A stretch of DNA of 64,000 bases, from positions 568,459 to 632,458 of the forward strand of contig OX638324.1 in the NCBI GenBank assembly GCA_951812825.1, read 5' to 3'. Under the pieces are notes generated by a model that was not told the DNA's origin, did not search any database, and saw only the letters and a program-made list of their open reading frames with translations. Positions within the stretch are counted from its first letter, which is position 1. Each line of letters starts with the position of its first letter. This stretch comes from an uncultured Dehalococcoidia bacterium. GTDB lineage: Bacteria > Chloroflexota > Dehalococcoidia > Lucifugimonadales > GCA-2712585. Of this stretch, positions 25,057 through 33,877 are shown one piece after another. Position numbers and translations under genes: made by a program.

Positions 25057-26514
25057 TCAGCCCCTCCGTCCTTCGGCCCGGTCCATCGCCCTGAACAGTG
25101 CGCCTGCCTTATGTAAAGTTTCCTCGTATTCGTCCCGCGGGTTACTGTCGGAAACAATGCCTCCCCCCGCCTGAACATACATGGTACCGTCCTTGTAGAT
25201 CCCCGTCCGAAGTACCAGCGCCGTGTCCATGTTGCCCGAGTAGCTGAAATAGCCAACCGCACCACCGTATGGCCCCCGCATCTCCCCCTCCACTTCCGCG
25301 ATTATCTCCATCGCCCGAATCTTCGGCGCACCGGAAACCGTCCCGGCTGGGAAGCAGGAACGCAGGGCGTCGTAGACCGTCATCTCCGGCTTCAACTGCC
25401 CCTCCACGTGGGATACCAGGTGCATCACGTGAGAAAACCTCTCCACGTCCATCAACTGCGTCACTTTCACCGTGCCGGGCACGCTCACGCGTCCGATGTC
25501 GTTCCGCCCCAGGTCCACCAGCATGATGTGCTCCGCCCGCTGCTTGATGCTGCTGCGAAGCTCCTCCTCCCACGCCGCGTCCTCCTCCGGCGTCGCTCCC
25601 CGAGGCCTCGTGCCCGCAATGGGGTGCGTCGCCACGATGCCGTCCTCCACCTGCGCCACCGTCTCTATCGCCGCCCCTACAATATGGAAGTCGTCCATCT
25701 GCAGGAAGTACATATACGGAGAAGGATTCACGCTCCTCAACGCCCTGTAGATCTCAAAGGGCGGCGCTTCCGTCCGACGGCTGAATCTTTGGGAGTTCAC
25801 CACCTGAATGCAGTCGCCGGCGTAGATGTAGTCGATGCACTTTCCGATAACCTCTTCATACTCATCCAGCGTGAAGTTGGAAGCGAAGTCAGAGGTTTCC
25901 CGTCCTCCCCTTAGCGGGTCCAACAGCAGTCTGGGCCCGCTAAGGGGCTGCGCCAGACGCTCCACCAGCCCGTCGATCTTGTCCGTAGCCTCGGCGTAGG
26001 CCGATTCCACGTCGCCGTCCAGACGAACGTGGCTCACAACCTTGATGTCGTGCTGGAGATGGTCGAATACCAGCATCGTATCGGCGAACATGAACACAGA
26101 TTCCGGCAGACCCTGCGGGTCCTTCGGCATCATCGGCACTCGCGGCTCGAAGTAGCTGACCGAATCGTACGCCAGGTAGCCCACGCCGCCGCCATGAAAC
26201 CGCGGCAGTTCCGGCACTTGTACCAGCTTGTACCGGCTCATCTCCTCTTCTACCGGAATCAGCGGGTCCACCCGGCCTTCCGGCTGTCCCGGGCCCGTTT
26301 TCACCACCTTGTACGGTTCCGTGCCGATGAAGCTGTACCTGGCAATCCGCTCCCCGCCTTCCACGCTCTCCAGCAGGAACGAATAGGGTGGCCTTGCCAC
26401 TTTCAAATAGGCCGAAACCGGCGTCTCCAGGTCCGCCTGCACGGCCCGGTATATTGGCACCAGGTTTCCCCGGCCCACCATCCCCTTGACCTCTTCCAAC
26501 GATGGATAGTACAT
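25057..26514 (-). CDS. trpE: Anthranilate synthase component I
   Basis: The 485-residue chorismate-binding enzyme has 'SAYLKVARPPYSFLLESVEGGERIARYSFIG' (with the Trp-feedback LLES element), 'NPSPYMYFLQM', 'PIAGTRPRG', 'AEHIMLVDLGRNDIGRV' and 'FPAGTVSGAPKIRAMEII'. It aminates chorismate using ammonia from TrpG. A GGAGAAAGAGG sequence precedes the ATG. It starts 103 bp after trpS on the same strand. Confidence 0.97.
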   Translation of the reverse strand: MYYPSLEEVKGMVGRGNLVPIYRAVQADLETPVSAYLKVARPPYSFLLESVEGGERIARYSFIGTEPYKVVKTGPGQPEGRVDPLIPVEEEMSRYKLVQVPELPRFHGGGVGYLAYDSVSYFEPRVPMMPKDPQGLPESVFMFADTMLVFDHLQHDIKVVSHVRLDGDVESAYAEATDKIDGLVERLAQPLSGPRLLLDPLRGGRETSDFASNFTLDEYEEVIGKCIDYIYAGDCIQVVNSQRFSRRTEAPPFEIYRALRSVNPSPYMYFLQMDDFHIVGAAIETVAQVEDGIVATHPIAGTRPRGATPEEDAAWEEELRSSIKQRAEHIMLVDLGRNDIGRVSVPGTVKVTQLMDVERFSHVMHLVSHVEGQLKPEMTVYDALRSCFPAGTVSGAPKIRAMEIIAEVEGEMRGPYGGAVGYFSYSGNMDTALVLRTGIYKDGTMYVQAGGGIVSDSNPRDEYEETLHKAGALFRAMDRAEGRRG

Positions 26515-26561
26515 GGCTCTATCCCCTCTTTCTCCTTCTACGCTTACTCATTGATGCACTC

Positions 26562-26596
26562 ATGCCTGTCTTTCTGAGCGGAGCGAAGAATCGCGC
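26562..26596. repeat. Dispersed repeat, family A (diverged copy)
   Basis: CTGTCTTTCTGAGCGGAGCGAAGAATCGCGC between trpS and trpE is a diverged copy of the TGTCATTCTGAGGAGGCCCCGCGACGAAGAATCTCG repeat found at six other places in the window. Confidence 0.6.
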
Positions 26597-26616
26597 ACTC
26601 ACAGGCTGAGAACTCC

Positions 26617-27630
26617 CTACTCCCCCGCAATCACCAACCCCATCCGACGCTTGATCTCCTCAACCTTCGGCTCCGACACCGACGCCGCCTGCTCCGCCCC
26701 TCTCGCCAGCATCCTCTCCAATTCCCCTACGTCGTCCATTAGCTCGTAGTACCGCTCCCGAATCGGCTGCAGCTCTTCCACCACCACCTCTGCCACCCGC
26801 GACTTCAGGTCGCCATACCCCCGCGCCGACGCGAAGTCCTCCTCGCACTCCTCGACCGTCCTGTCCGTAATCGCCTTGTATATACCCAGCAGGTTATTCA
26901 CCCCCGCCTTGGCAGGGTCCTCCGAGAATCGGATCTCATTCCCCGAATCCGTCACCGCCCTTCTGATCGATCTCACCATCTCTTTTGGATCGTCCAGAAG
27001 ATTCACCGCATGACCCCGGATGTGCGCCGAACTCTTCGACATCTTCACCCTAGGCTCGTCCAGACCCATCACCCGCGCCCCAACCTCCGGAATCACCGCC
27101 TCCGGTACCACGAAAGTCTCCCCATACAGATGATTGAACCGCTGCGCGATGTCTCGCGTCAGCTCCACGTGCTGACGCTGGTCGTCACCCACCGGCACCT
27201 CGTGGGCGTCGTACAACAGAATATCCGCCGCCATCAGCACCGGATAGTCCAGAAGCCCCGTCGACACACTTTCCTGACGCTGCACCTTGTCCTTGTACTG
27301 CGTCATCCGCTCCAGCCAGCCCAGGGGCGTCACGCAGTTCAGCAGCCAGCACCCCTCGGCGTGCGCCGTGACGTGACTCTGCACGAACACCGTGCACTGG
27401 TCCGGGTCAAGCCCCGCGGCGAACAGCATCGCCGCCAGCGACCTCGTCTCCCGCCGAAGCTCCTCCGGGTCCTGCTGAACGGTGATAGCGTGAAGGTCCA
27501 CAATACAGAAAAAGTTCTCCTTCTCCGATTGACGCTCCACCCAGCCCTTGATCGCACCCAGATAGTTGCCCAGCTGCACACTGCCCGAAGGCTGTATCCC
27601 GCTGAACACCCGACGCTTGACCTCTGTCAT
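26617..27630 (-). CDS. trpS: Tryptophanyl-tRNA synthetase
   Basis: The 337-residue class-I synthetase has 'VFSGIQPSGSVQLGNYLGAI' (HIGH-like region), 'PVLMAADILLYDAHEVPVGDDQRQHVELTRD' and the 'PRVKMSKSS' loop. I start at ATG 27630: the longer frame to 27732 includes a dispersed intergenic repeat (27669-27694) and adds no conserved sequence. A Trp-type T-box leader lies upstream. The gap to trpE is only 103 bp without a terminator I can see, so the T-box may govern the trp genes too. Confidence 0.96.
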   Translation of the reverse strand: MTEVKRRVFSGIQPSGSVQLGNYLGAIKGWVERQSEKENFFCIVDLHAITVQQDPEELRRETRSLAAMLFAAGLDPDQCTVFVQSHVTAHAEGCWLLNCVTPLGWLERMTQYKDKVQRQESVSTGLLDYPVLMAADILLYDAHEVPVGDDQRQHVELTRDIAQRFNHLYGETFVVPEAVIPEVGARVMGLDEPRVKMSKSSAHIRGHAVNLLDDPKEMVRSIRRAVTDSGNEIRFSEDPAKAGVNNLLGIYKAITDRTVEECEEDFASARGYGDLKSRVAEVVVEELQPIRERYYELMDDVGELERMLARGAEQAASVSEPKVEEIKRRMGLVIAGE

Positions 27631-27668
27631 GGCCCCTGATGCCTCCATTTCTCCAAAACCTACCCATT

Positions 27669-27694
27669 CTTGTTCCTGCGAAGGCAGGAACGCA
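27669..27694. repeat. Dispersed hairpin repeat, family C
   Basis: CTTGTTCCTGCGAAGGCAGGAAC is a hairpin (TTCCTGC..GCAGGAA). A related copy, CTTGTTCCCGCGAAGGGAGGAAC, lies at 60146-60171. It sits just upstream of trpS. Confidence 0.6.
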
Positions 27695-27771
27695 TTCTCA
27701 ACCCAAGCACGCCGTCTTTTCACAACGCCCATCTCCGTCCCTCCCTTTCAGACCCACCCCAACGCTCTCTC

Positions 27772-27797
27772 GTAGGGCGGTTCGCGAACCGCCCTTC
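27772..27797. repeat. Palindromic repeat, family B
   Basis: AGGGCGGTTCGCGAACCGCCCTT is a near-perfect palindrome. A second copy, GGACGGTTCGCAAACCGCCCC, follows trxB at 35787-35808. Both lie directly beside a family A repeat, so the two may form one composite unit. Confidence 0.65.
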
Positions 27798-27809
27798 CCC
27801 CTCTACCCT

Positions 27810-27848
27810 CATGTTATTCTGAGGAGGCCCCGCGACGAAGAATCTCGC
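27810..27848. repeat. Dispersed repeat, family A
   Basis: CATGTTATTCTGAGGAGGCCCCGCGACGAAGAATCTCGCC, between the T-box leader and trpS. It matches copies at 35829, 58289, 60212 and 63799 closely. Confidence 0.75.
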
Positions 27849-27880
27849 CTCTCTCGACATCCCAACTTCCCCAAAATAAG

Positions 27881-27905
27881 AAAACCCCGCCTCAAGGGAC
27901 GGGGC
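27881..27905 (-). terminator. T-box-controlled intrinsic terminator
   Basis: The stem CCCCGtcccttgaGGCGGGG followed by TTTTC on the minus strand competes with the antiterminator formed by the adjacent T-box sequence. Confidence 0.8.
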
Positions 27906-28145
27906 AAAGCCGCGGTGCCACCCTAGTTTCCCGACGAAACGGGACTCTCTGGACGCCCCAACAATCTGGGACGCAAGGGCTGTAACGGGCCCGCCCGATG
28001 ATTGGTGGGAGCATCAGCCGACCTGCCTAACACGTCAACTTCAAACTCCGAAGGGGTCCATTCACTCCTCTGCCCTGGGCGCCGGCTTCCACCTTCCCCG
28101 GCTCTCTAGGCCCGGCCTGAGGGTTACTACTCCCCAACCAACCTT
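27881..28145 (-). promoter_or_regulatory. T-box leader (tRNA-Trp-sensing) upstream of trpS
   Basis: The minus strand carries the T-box core AGGGTGGCACCGCGGC (27909-27924). Next is an intrinsic terminator, GCCCCGTCCCTTGAGGCGGGG followed by TTTT (27905-27881). Stem I precedes it: an AGTAG element near 28135, and on its 3' side GTGAA-TGG-ACC, with UGG as specifier codon (28058-28060). UGG decodes Trp, which fits trpS downstream. Uncharged tRNA-Trp would favour the antiterminator and allow transcription. The leader to trpS distance is about 250 bp. Confidence 0.88.
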
Positions 28146-28311
28146 ATGCTATTTTGTTCACCAAAATTCTAGGCCCACCCCTCCCCCACTGTCAACTGCG
28201 TGTACTCGTCTGAACCAGTCGTCTAATGTGTTGACTCTTTGGTGTCAGCATATTATTCACGGAATCCAATATTGCCTAAATCAAGAATTATCCTAATTGG
28301 AGTGGAGCTTT

Positions 28312-28803
28312 ATGTTCAGCGCACGATTTACGTTGGTATTGGCTATACTAATGGTCATGCTATTTGTGGTTGGTAACGTAGCTGCTGATACTAATACAAC
28401 AAATTTGGCTACCCACAGTGGATCGTGGGGAAGCTATAAGAGCAGGCAGAAGCAATACTACTATAATTTCAATGAGTCCAGCATTAAGTTAGGAAGTACA
28501 CAGCACTACGTTGAAGCCATAGATGGCTGTGTTAGATCAAAGAGCGGGTATGTGTACTATGACAGTGGTGACCAGTATCCAGCAGAGAATGGTCATAATT
28601 TGGACCCGATCCTATGCAATCCAGATTCTGAAACGCATACTTGGGGCACATGGAGCGGAAGGACCTTCCAACATGGCGCTCAGGGAGGAACAATGGTGGA
28701 ATCGTACATGCACATTGGATCAAATGGTGGTTACTTAACGTTCGGCTGGCACGTGTATTATTATGACGACAAAACCATTGGCGAGTTTTGTGTCGCGTGT
28801 TGA
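28312..28803 (+). CDS. Secreted hypothetical protein
   Basis: A 163-residue protein with a clear signal peptide ('FTLVLAILMVMLFVVGNVAA', cleavage likely after AADT or VAA). The mature part is rich in Tyr, Ser and Gly and has four Cys residues ('DGCVRS', 'PILCNPDS', 'GEFCVAC'), suggesting disulfide bonds. It is reminiscent of small secreted beta-sheet proteins, but I recognise no family. I chose ATG 28312 with GGAG upstream; TTG 28297 is an alternative. Base composition is AT-richer than the flanking genes, suggesting transfer. Confidence 0.65.
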   Translation: MFSARFTLVLAILMVMLFVVGNVAADTNTTNLATHSGSWGSYKSRQKQYYYNFNESSIKLGSTQHYVEAIDGCVRSKSGYVYYDSGDQYPAENGHNLDPILCNPDSETHTWGTWSGRTFQHGAQGGTMVESYMHIGSNGGYLTFGWHVYYYDDKTIGEFCVAC

Positions 28804-28870
28804 GCCAATGGCATAACCCTCTCCCTCATTCAAATGCACCTAAAATCCATCAATTGAGAGCGAAATCACC

Positions 28871-29716
28871 ATGGTCAAGCGAATAATCCGCAAAGTATTT
28901 ACACCCCCGATTCTAGCTATAACTCTAGTAGGTATAGTTGGAGTTGGTATCGCGTTGGCTTTTTCTGGAGGAAATGGCAAAAAAGTCGACGTGAATGACA
29001 CGCTTTCAATCGGAGGTGTCGAAGTTGAACTTCACTCCCTCGACCGCAGTCTAGAGGGAATCACCATTGAATATTCATACCAACCGGAAGAAACCGTCTT
29101 TCAGTTAGGCGTCAGCAGCATAACTAAGAGCGATGGCTCAAAGTTGGAAGCTACGTCCGGTGCCGGCCTCAGCAACGGAAATATCTCTGAAACCATCCCC
29201 TATGTACCAGTCGGCAGAGACCAATCTGGAGACGTTTACCTTGGTTCTTTCGTAAAATATGATACGACAAAGACGGGAACAAAATCCTTTGACCTGGGAT
29301 CTGACTATTCCTCAATGGTGAACGACAGTGAATCCGAGAACTCTACGCTTCCCATAAACACCAACTTTTCCGTTGACAATGCTCAATACAAAGTCTCTGA
29401 ATTGACTTTTGACCGAGAGTCGACAACGAGAAACTTCATTCTAGTTCTTACCCCTGTCAACGATGTTGCGAAGCAAACTGAGATAGCTGCAGGACCGTCC
29501 ACCGCAAGCCTTTCTGACAATCTTGGCAACAGTTACCATTGGTTGGGTACTAGAACTAGATGGACACGGAACGCCAACGGACAGCATGAAGTCGCATGGC
29601 AACAACTGAGCTTTAAGGGCACTCCCTCTGCTGACGCACAGCGATTCACCCTATCAATAAACGGCTCTGGGACAGTTTCAGGCCCCTTCGTGTTTGATGA
29701 CATCACGCTGCCATAG
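28871..29716 (+). CDS. Membrane-anchored hypothetical protein
   Basis: A 281-residue protein with one N-terminal transmembrane or signal-anchor segment ('PPILAITLVGIVGVGIALAFSGG', residues 12-34). The extracellular part looks all-beta ('LSIGGVEVELHSLDRSLEGITIEYSY', 'FSVDNAQYKVSELTFDRESTTRNFILVLTPV', 'TFSGPFVFDDITLP'-type end), resembling DUF4179/DUF5643-like immunoglobulin-fold domains. Function unknown. It lies 67 bp after the other exported protein on the same strand and shares its lower GC, so the two may be a transferred pair. Confidence 0.65.
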   Translation: MVKRIIRKVFTPPILAITLVGIVGVGIALAFSGGNGKKVDVNDTLSIGGVEVELHSLDRSLEGITIEYSYQPEETVFQLGVSSITKSDGSKLEATSGAGLSNGNISETIPYVPVGRDQSGDVYLGSFVKYDTTKTGTKSFDLGSDYSSMVNDSESENSTLPINTNFSVDNAQYKVSELTFDRESTTRNFILVLTPVNDVAKQTEIAAGPSTASLSDNLGNSYHWLGTRTRWTRNANGQHEVAWQQLSFKGTPSADAQRFTLSINGSGTVSGPFVFDDITLP

Positions 29717-29757
29717 CAATAAATCCCTATCCCACTCCCGCCCCACTCCCCAACCCC

Positions 29758-29907
29758 CTAACGCCGCCAATACCGATAATAATCCGCATCAGGATTCGGC
29801 GGCCCATCCACGTCCCCATCCCCACCACCCAAATCCCCGCAGGTAGCGCACCTCATGTCCGTCACGTTCGGATGCCCGAAGAACCTGTGCCACATTCGCT
29901 TCAGCAT
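29758..29907 (-). CDS. 49-residue zinc-knuckle-like protein downstream of fumC
   Basis: An ATG at 29907, three bases after the fumC stop, opens 49 codons ending at TAG 29758. The protein starts 'MLKRMWHRFFGHPNVTDMRCATCGDL', with a single CxxC that could bind zinc or pair as a disulfide. The C-terminus is Gly/Asp/Tyr-rich. Tight spacing behind fumC suggests co-translation. No family recognised; short length makes the call tentative. Confidence 0.5.
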   Translation of the reverse strand: MLKRMWHRFFGHPNVTDMRCATCGDLGGGDGDVDGPPNPDADYYRYWRR

Positions 29908-29910
29908 ACC

Positions 29911-31332
29911 CTAACCCCCCGACGGTCCCCCTCCCAACCCTGGCTCCGTCATCTTCTCCGGGTTCAGCAGCGCGCCCAGCTCCTCCCCCGTTAGCTCCGT
30001 ACGTTCCAGCGCCGTCTCCCGAATCGTCGCGCCGGAGGCCGCCGCCTCCTTCGCAATCGCCGCCGCCGCGTCGTACCCGATGGCCGGAGCCAGCGCCGTC
30101 CCCAGCATCAGTCCCCGCTCCACCATCTGCGGCCCCGTCTCCGTCGCCTGCAAGCCCTTCACGCACTGGTCGGCAAAGTTGTCCGCCGACGCCGCCAGCA
30201 GGTCAATCGACTCCAGCAGGTTATGCGCCGCCACCGGCATCATCATATTCAATTCGAAATAGCTGCCCTGCGCCGACTGCGCGATAGCCAGGTCGTTCCC
30301 CACCACCTGCGCCGCCGCCTGAATCACCGACTCCGATATCACCGGGTTCACCTTCCCGGGCATAATCGAGCTCCCCGGCTGCACCTCCGGCAGCGCCAGC
30401 TCTCCCAACCCCGCCCTCGGCCCAGACCCCAGCCACCGCACGTCGTTCGCGATCTTGTTCAGGCTCAACGCAATCGTCCGTAACGACCCGCTCGCCTCCA
30501 CCACCGAATCCAAGGTGTTCTGCGCCTGGAAGTGATTGTCCGTCTCCCGCACATCGACCCCCATCTTCTCCGACAAGCTGCTGCACACCCTCGCTGCGAA
30601 TTCGGGGTGCGCGTTGACCCCCGTCCCCACCGCCGTGCCTCCCAGCGCCACCTCTCCCAGCTCCTCCTGCGCGTGTCGCAATCGACGTACCCCTCGCTCC
30701 ACCTGCCCCGCGTAGCCCAAGAACTCCTGCCCCAACCGGATAGGCGTCGCGTCCTGCAGGTGCGTCCGGCCCGTCTTTACCAGCGGCCAGAACTCCCTGC
30801 TCTTCTCCTCCAACGCCCCCTGCAGATTTTCCAGAGCCGGAATCAACCGCTCCTTTATCTGCACCAGCGCCGCCAAGTGTATCGCCGTCGGTATCACGTC
30901 GTTCGACGACTGGCAGATGTTCACGTGATCGTTCGGATGTACCCGCCTTGACCCCGCTTCCGATCCCAGCATCTCCGACGCCCTGGTCGCGATGACTTCG
31001 TTGGCGTTCATGTTCGTCGAGGTTCCAGACCCCGTCTGAAAAATATCAATGACGAAATGATCATCGAATCCCCCGTCCGCCACTTCCTGCGCTGCCCGCG
31101 CCATCGACCCTCCCGTCTCTCCGTCCAACAGGCCCAACTCAACGTTCACCTCCGCCGCAGTCCCCTTTATCAACGCCAGGGCCTGGATGAAGCTGCGAGA
31201 AAACCTAAGGTTGCTGATGGGAAAGTTCAAAACCGCGCGCATGGTGGAAGCCCCGTAGTACGCATCCACCGGCACCTCCATCGGCCCCATGGAATCACGC
31301 TCTACGCGCGTCGTTGGCTGGTTGCTGGACAT
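29911..31332 (-). CDS. fumC: Fumarate hydratase, class II
   Basis: The 473-residue protein belongs to the fumarase/aspartase superfamily and shows 'RVERDSMGPMEVPVDAYYGA', 'FQTGSGTSTNMNANEVIA', 'HPNDHVNICQSSND', 'TGRTHLQDATPI' and the 'GSSIMPGKVNP' signature. It interconverts fumarate and malate in the TCA cycle. The usual FumC start context 'R.E.D..G' is present. Aspartase is less likely but cannot be wholly excluded by eye. Confidence 0.93.
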   Translation of the reverse strand: MSSNQPTTRVERDSMGPMEVPVDAYYGASTMRAVLNFPISNLRFSRSFIQALALIKGTAAEVNVELGLLDGETGGSMARAAQEVADGGFDDHFVIDIFQTGSGTSTNMNANEVIATRASEMLGSEAGSRRVHPNDHVNICQSSNDVIPTAIHLAALVQIKERLIPALENLQGALEEKSREFWPLVKTGRTHLQDATPIRLGQEFLGYAGQVERGVRRLRHAQEELGEVALGGTAVGTGVNAHPEFAARVCSSLSEKMGVDVRETDNHFQAQNTLDSVVEASGSLRTIALSLNKIANDVRWLGSGPRAGLGELALPEVQPGSSIMPGKVNPVISESVIQAAAQVVGNDLAIAQSAQGSYFELNMMMPVAAHNLLESIDLLAASADNFADQCVKGLQATETGPQMVERGLMLGTALAPAIGYDAAAAIAKEAAASGATIRETALERTELTGEELGALLNPEKMTEPGLGGGPSGG

Positions 31333-31540
31333 GACGACTCCTTGTAATTGATTTGAATTTGCCGGAAAAGCATACCCCTTTTACCCCAAGCCGCCAAGCC
31401 AACATACCATCCTGGTTGCGACGCACCCGAACAATTCCTTCCTCACCCTTCCCTCTCAACGGGAGAAGGTTTGAGCCTGCCCTCGCGAAGGCGGGGGACT
31501 GGGGGTAACTCCCCCTTCTCCTCCCCAACGCAGACCACCC

Positions 31541-32389
31541 TTAACCCTCCGCTTCCCCAACCTCCTTCATACCCTCCAACTCGCCCGTCACCACCAGCCG
31601 GTGATCGTATAGAAACCGCGGCACGCACGTTACCAGGCTGATGCCCGCCGTTCCTTCGTCGAACACTACCAGCTCGTCCTCGTCCACCACCCTGGAAGAT
31701 GTTAGCCTGTAGAGAAACGTCGACTCCCCGTTTCCCACCGTGGCGAACACCGGACCTTGCCGAAGAAGATCCGGTAGCTCAGGCAAACGCCTGAACACGT
31801 TTCCCTCACCCTGAATCGGACTCTCGAGATGCCCGAAGAACCACGCCGTCCCATCCTCTCCCGGATTGAACGTCTCCGGAATATGCCCCACCACGTTCTT
31901 CGGCGTCTCATATGCCAGGCTATCTCCTAGATCGAGAATCTGTAGCGAAATTACCTCGGAATCTACGTCAATGGCGGGAATGGTGATCTTCACCGGCACT
32001 GGCAGTGTATGCCGGGCCCCTGGCGTCACCGCATCAAAATCGCCTGTTATGGGGTTTCTCGGCGCGTATGCCGCTTCCGCCTCCATCGGGTTGCGCCAGT
32101 TCACCGGAGGCAAAGCCTCTCCGGGAAACATCCTTTGGGCCGCAATCGCCTCCGACGAAAACCCTACAGACACCTCCCCGGGCGACGTCGTTGGCAACGG
32201 AACCGTGATAGTCGGCACTACCGTTGGGGCAGGCACAACCAGATCCTCTAGGTCGGAACTCGCCCGCCATGAATAGATGAAGAACGCCCCAACGCCTAGA
32301 ACAAGCAACAGGCCCAAGCCCATCAGGCCCAGACCCGCCATAGGCGCGAATCGACGTCCCTTGTCTCCCCGACCTTCGTTAAGCTGCAC
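31541..32389 (-). CDS. Sortase family transpeptidase
   Basis: The 282-residue protein has an N-terminal transmembrane anchor ('GLGLMGLGLLLVLGVGAFFIYSW', residues 19-41), a Pro/Thr-rich linker, and a sortase beta-barrel: 'KITIPAIDVDSEVISLQI', His in 'AWFFGHLES', Cys in 'ISLVTCVPRF' and Arg in 'YDHRLVVTGEL'. The architecture resembles class D/E sortases. These attach or polymerise surface proteins with C-terminal sorting signals. No such substrate is apparent in the window. Confidence 0.88.
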   Translation of the reverse strand: MQLNEGRGDKGRRFAPMAGLGLMGLGLLLVLGVGAFFIYSWRASSDLEDLVVPAPTVVPTITVPLPTTSPGEVSVGFSSEAIAAQRMFPGEALPPVNWRNPMEAEAAYAPRNPITGDFDAVTPGARHTLPVPVKITIPAIDVDSEVISLQILDLGDSLAYETPKNVVGHIPETFNPGEDGTAWFFGHLESPIQGEGNVFRRLPELPDLLRQGPVFATVGNGESTFLYRLTSSRVVDEDELVVFDEGTAGISLVTCVPRFLYDHRLVVTGELEGMKEVGEAEG

Positions 32390-32565
32390 AGCCAGACTCC
32401 CGCTCTTGCGTATAGCCTATGATATCAGAGGCGTACCTATGAGGCATCGGAAAGCTGGTCGGCCCGGTCAACGTCTCTAAGGCTGCGGACCCGCAACTTC
32501 GTCAAAGCAAACCCCACGCAACGACGGATCACGCCGCGCCGAGTTCACCGGAGTCTGCCGGCGGC

Positions 32566-32778
32566 CTACCGCATCCGCGGTACGTGAGAAGCGCCGCTGG
32601 CTATCGGTTCGTTAAAATAAATGTCTCCGTTGCGGATCTTCATATTGAAGCCGCAGGTCGGATTGCTGCAAACCCATGCCTTATAGTGCACCGCCGCCCC
32701 TTGGCTGCCATAGTCCGAAAGCGGACACAACTGGCCCACGTTGCACTTCAAGCAAGATGGAAAAACGTTTCCTTCCAC
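32566..32778 (-). CDS. Small zinc-ribbon protein
   Basis: About 70 residues from GTG 32778, preceded by a strong GGGAGGAGG. It has two Cys pairs, 'SCLKCNVGQLCPL' and 'WVCSNPTCGF', which likely bind one zinc ion. The longer upstream frame to 32853 adds no recognisable sequence. It is divergently oriented to htpX with a promoter between. Function unknown. Confidence 0.65.
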   Translation of the reverse strand: MEGNVFPSCLKCNVGQLCPLSDYGSQGAAVHYKAWVCSNPTCGFNMKIRNGDIYFNEPIASGASHVPRMR

Positions 32779-32894
32779 AACTCCTCCTCCCAATCCAAAA
32801 CTTGTGAGACAACTCACCCTAGTATTTTCCCCGCTCCCATCACCTGTCAACAATAATACGGATAGCGAGTATTAACGGATTTACGCCTGAACTC

Positions 32895-32925
32895 TTGCCT
32901 ATTCCCCACCTTTTGCAGGTATAAT
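32895..32925 (+). promoter_or_regulatory. Candidate promoter for htpX
   Basis: TTGCCT at 32895-32900 and TATAAT at 32920-32925 are separated by 19 bp, somewhat long. The -10 is a perfect consensus and sits 65 bp before the chosen htpX start. Confidence 0.5.
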
Positions 32926-32989
32926 AGAAATGATCCATTTAAAGGCAATGAGAGCCGAACACAGACCCCGAGACGAGGTCCTACACAAC

Positions 32990-33877
32990 ATGAACGCTAT
33001 AAAAACCGGCTTCCTGATGATGTTTATGGGCGCCCTCCTACTTCTCGTCGGCACCCTCCTAGGCGGCATTACGGGCCTCATCATCGCCCTGGTATTCGCC
33101 ATAGGGCTTAACTTCTTCTCCTACTGGTTCAGCGACAAGCTGGCCCTCCGGATGGCCGGCGCTAAAGAGGTCTCCCCTGAAGATGCTCCCGAACTCCACA
33201 TGATTGTGGACGAACAGGTCATGCGCGCCAATATCCCCAAGCCTAAGGTCTACATTATTCAGAACGACTCACCCAACGCTTTCGCCACCGGCAGAAGCCC
33301 CAAGAACGCCAGCATCGCCGCCACCAGCGGCATAATTCAACTTCTCAATCGCGAGGAGTTGGGCGGCGTAATCGCTCACGAACTCGCCCACGTCGGCAAC
33401 CGCGACACCCTGATAATGACCATGGTGGCCACCGTCGCTTCCGCCATCGCAATGATCGCCTGGATGGCCCAATTCGCCCTTATCTTCGGCGGTTTCGGCG
33501 GTCGCGGCCGGGGCGGCGGAGGCGGCTCCATGATAGGCATCGGCGCCCTGCTGCTCATCGCCATCATCATCCCCCTTCTTGCCACCCTCGTCCGTCTCGC
33601 CATCTCACGCACCCGGGAATTCCAGGCCGACGCCACCGGCGCAAAGACCTCCGGCAACCCCTGGGCCTTAGCTAGCGGCCTCGAAAAGCTGCAGACCTGG
33701 TCCAAGCGCGTTCCCATGGAAGCCAACCAGGCCGTCGCCCACCTCTACATCGTCGAGCCCCTCCACGGGAAGTCCATGAATTTCCTCAACGGAGAGGGTA
33801 TGATGCGCCTCTTCTCCACCCATCCTCCCGTCGCCGACCGCGTCAAAAGATTGAGGAGCATGCGCGAGGGTTGGTAG
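32990..33877 (+). CDS. htpX: HtpX-type membrane zinc metalloprotease
   Basis: The 295-residue M48B protease has two N-terminal transmembrane segments ('TGFLMMFMGALLLLVGTLLGG' and 'LIIALVFAIGLNFFSYWF'). The zinc motif is 'VIAHELAHVGNRD', followed by two more hydrophobic segments with a Gly/Arg-rich loop ('GGFGGRGRGGGGGSM'), and 'SRTREFQADATGA' supplies the third zinc ligand. It degrades misfolded membrane proteins. ATG 32990 is chosen with GAGG upstream; ATG 32930 would add 20 charged residues and is less typical. Confidence 0.93.
   Translation: MNAIKTGFLMMFMGALLLLVGTLLGGITGLIIALVFAIGLNFFSYWFSDKLALRMAGAKEVSPEDAPELHMIVDEQVMRANIPKPKVYIIQNDSPNAFATGRSPKNASIAATSGIIQLLNREELGGVIAHELAHVGNRDTLIMTMVATVASAIAMIAWMAQFALIFGGFGGRGRGGGGGSMIGIGALLLIAIIIPLLATLVRLAISRTREFQADATGAKTSGNPWALASGLEKLQTWSKRVPMEANQAVAHLYIVEPLHGKSMNFLNGEGMMRLFSTHPPVADRVKRLRSMREGW

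Noticed and set aside
24453-25265. Longer trpG frame starting at 25265
   Set aside because: The extra N-terminus lies inside trpE and has no conserved sequence; ATG 25055 gives a normal TrpG.
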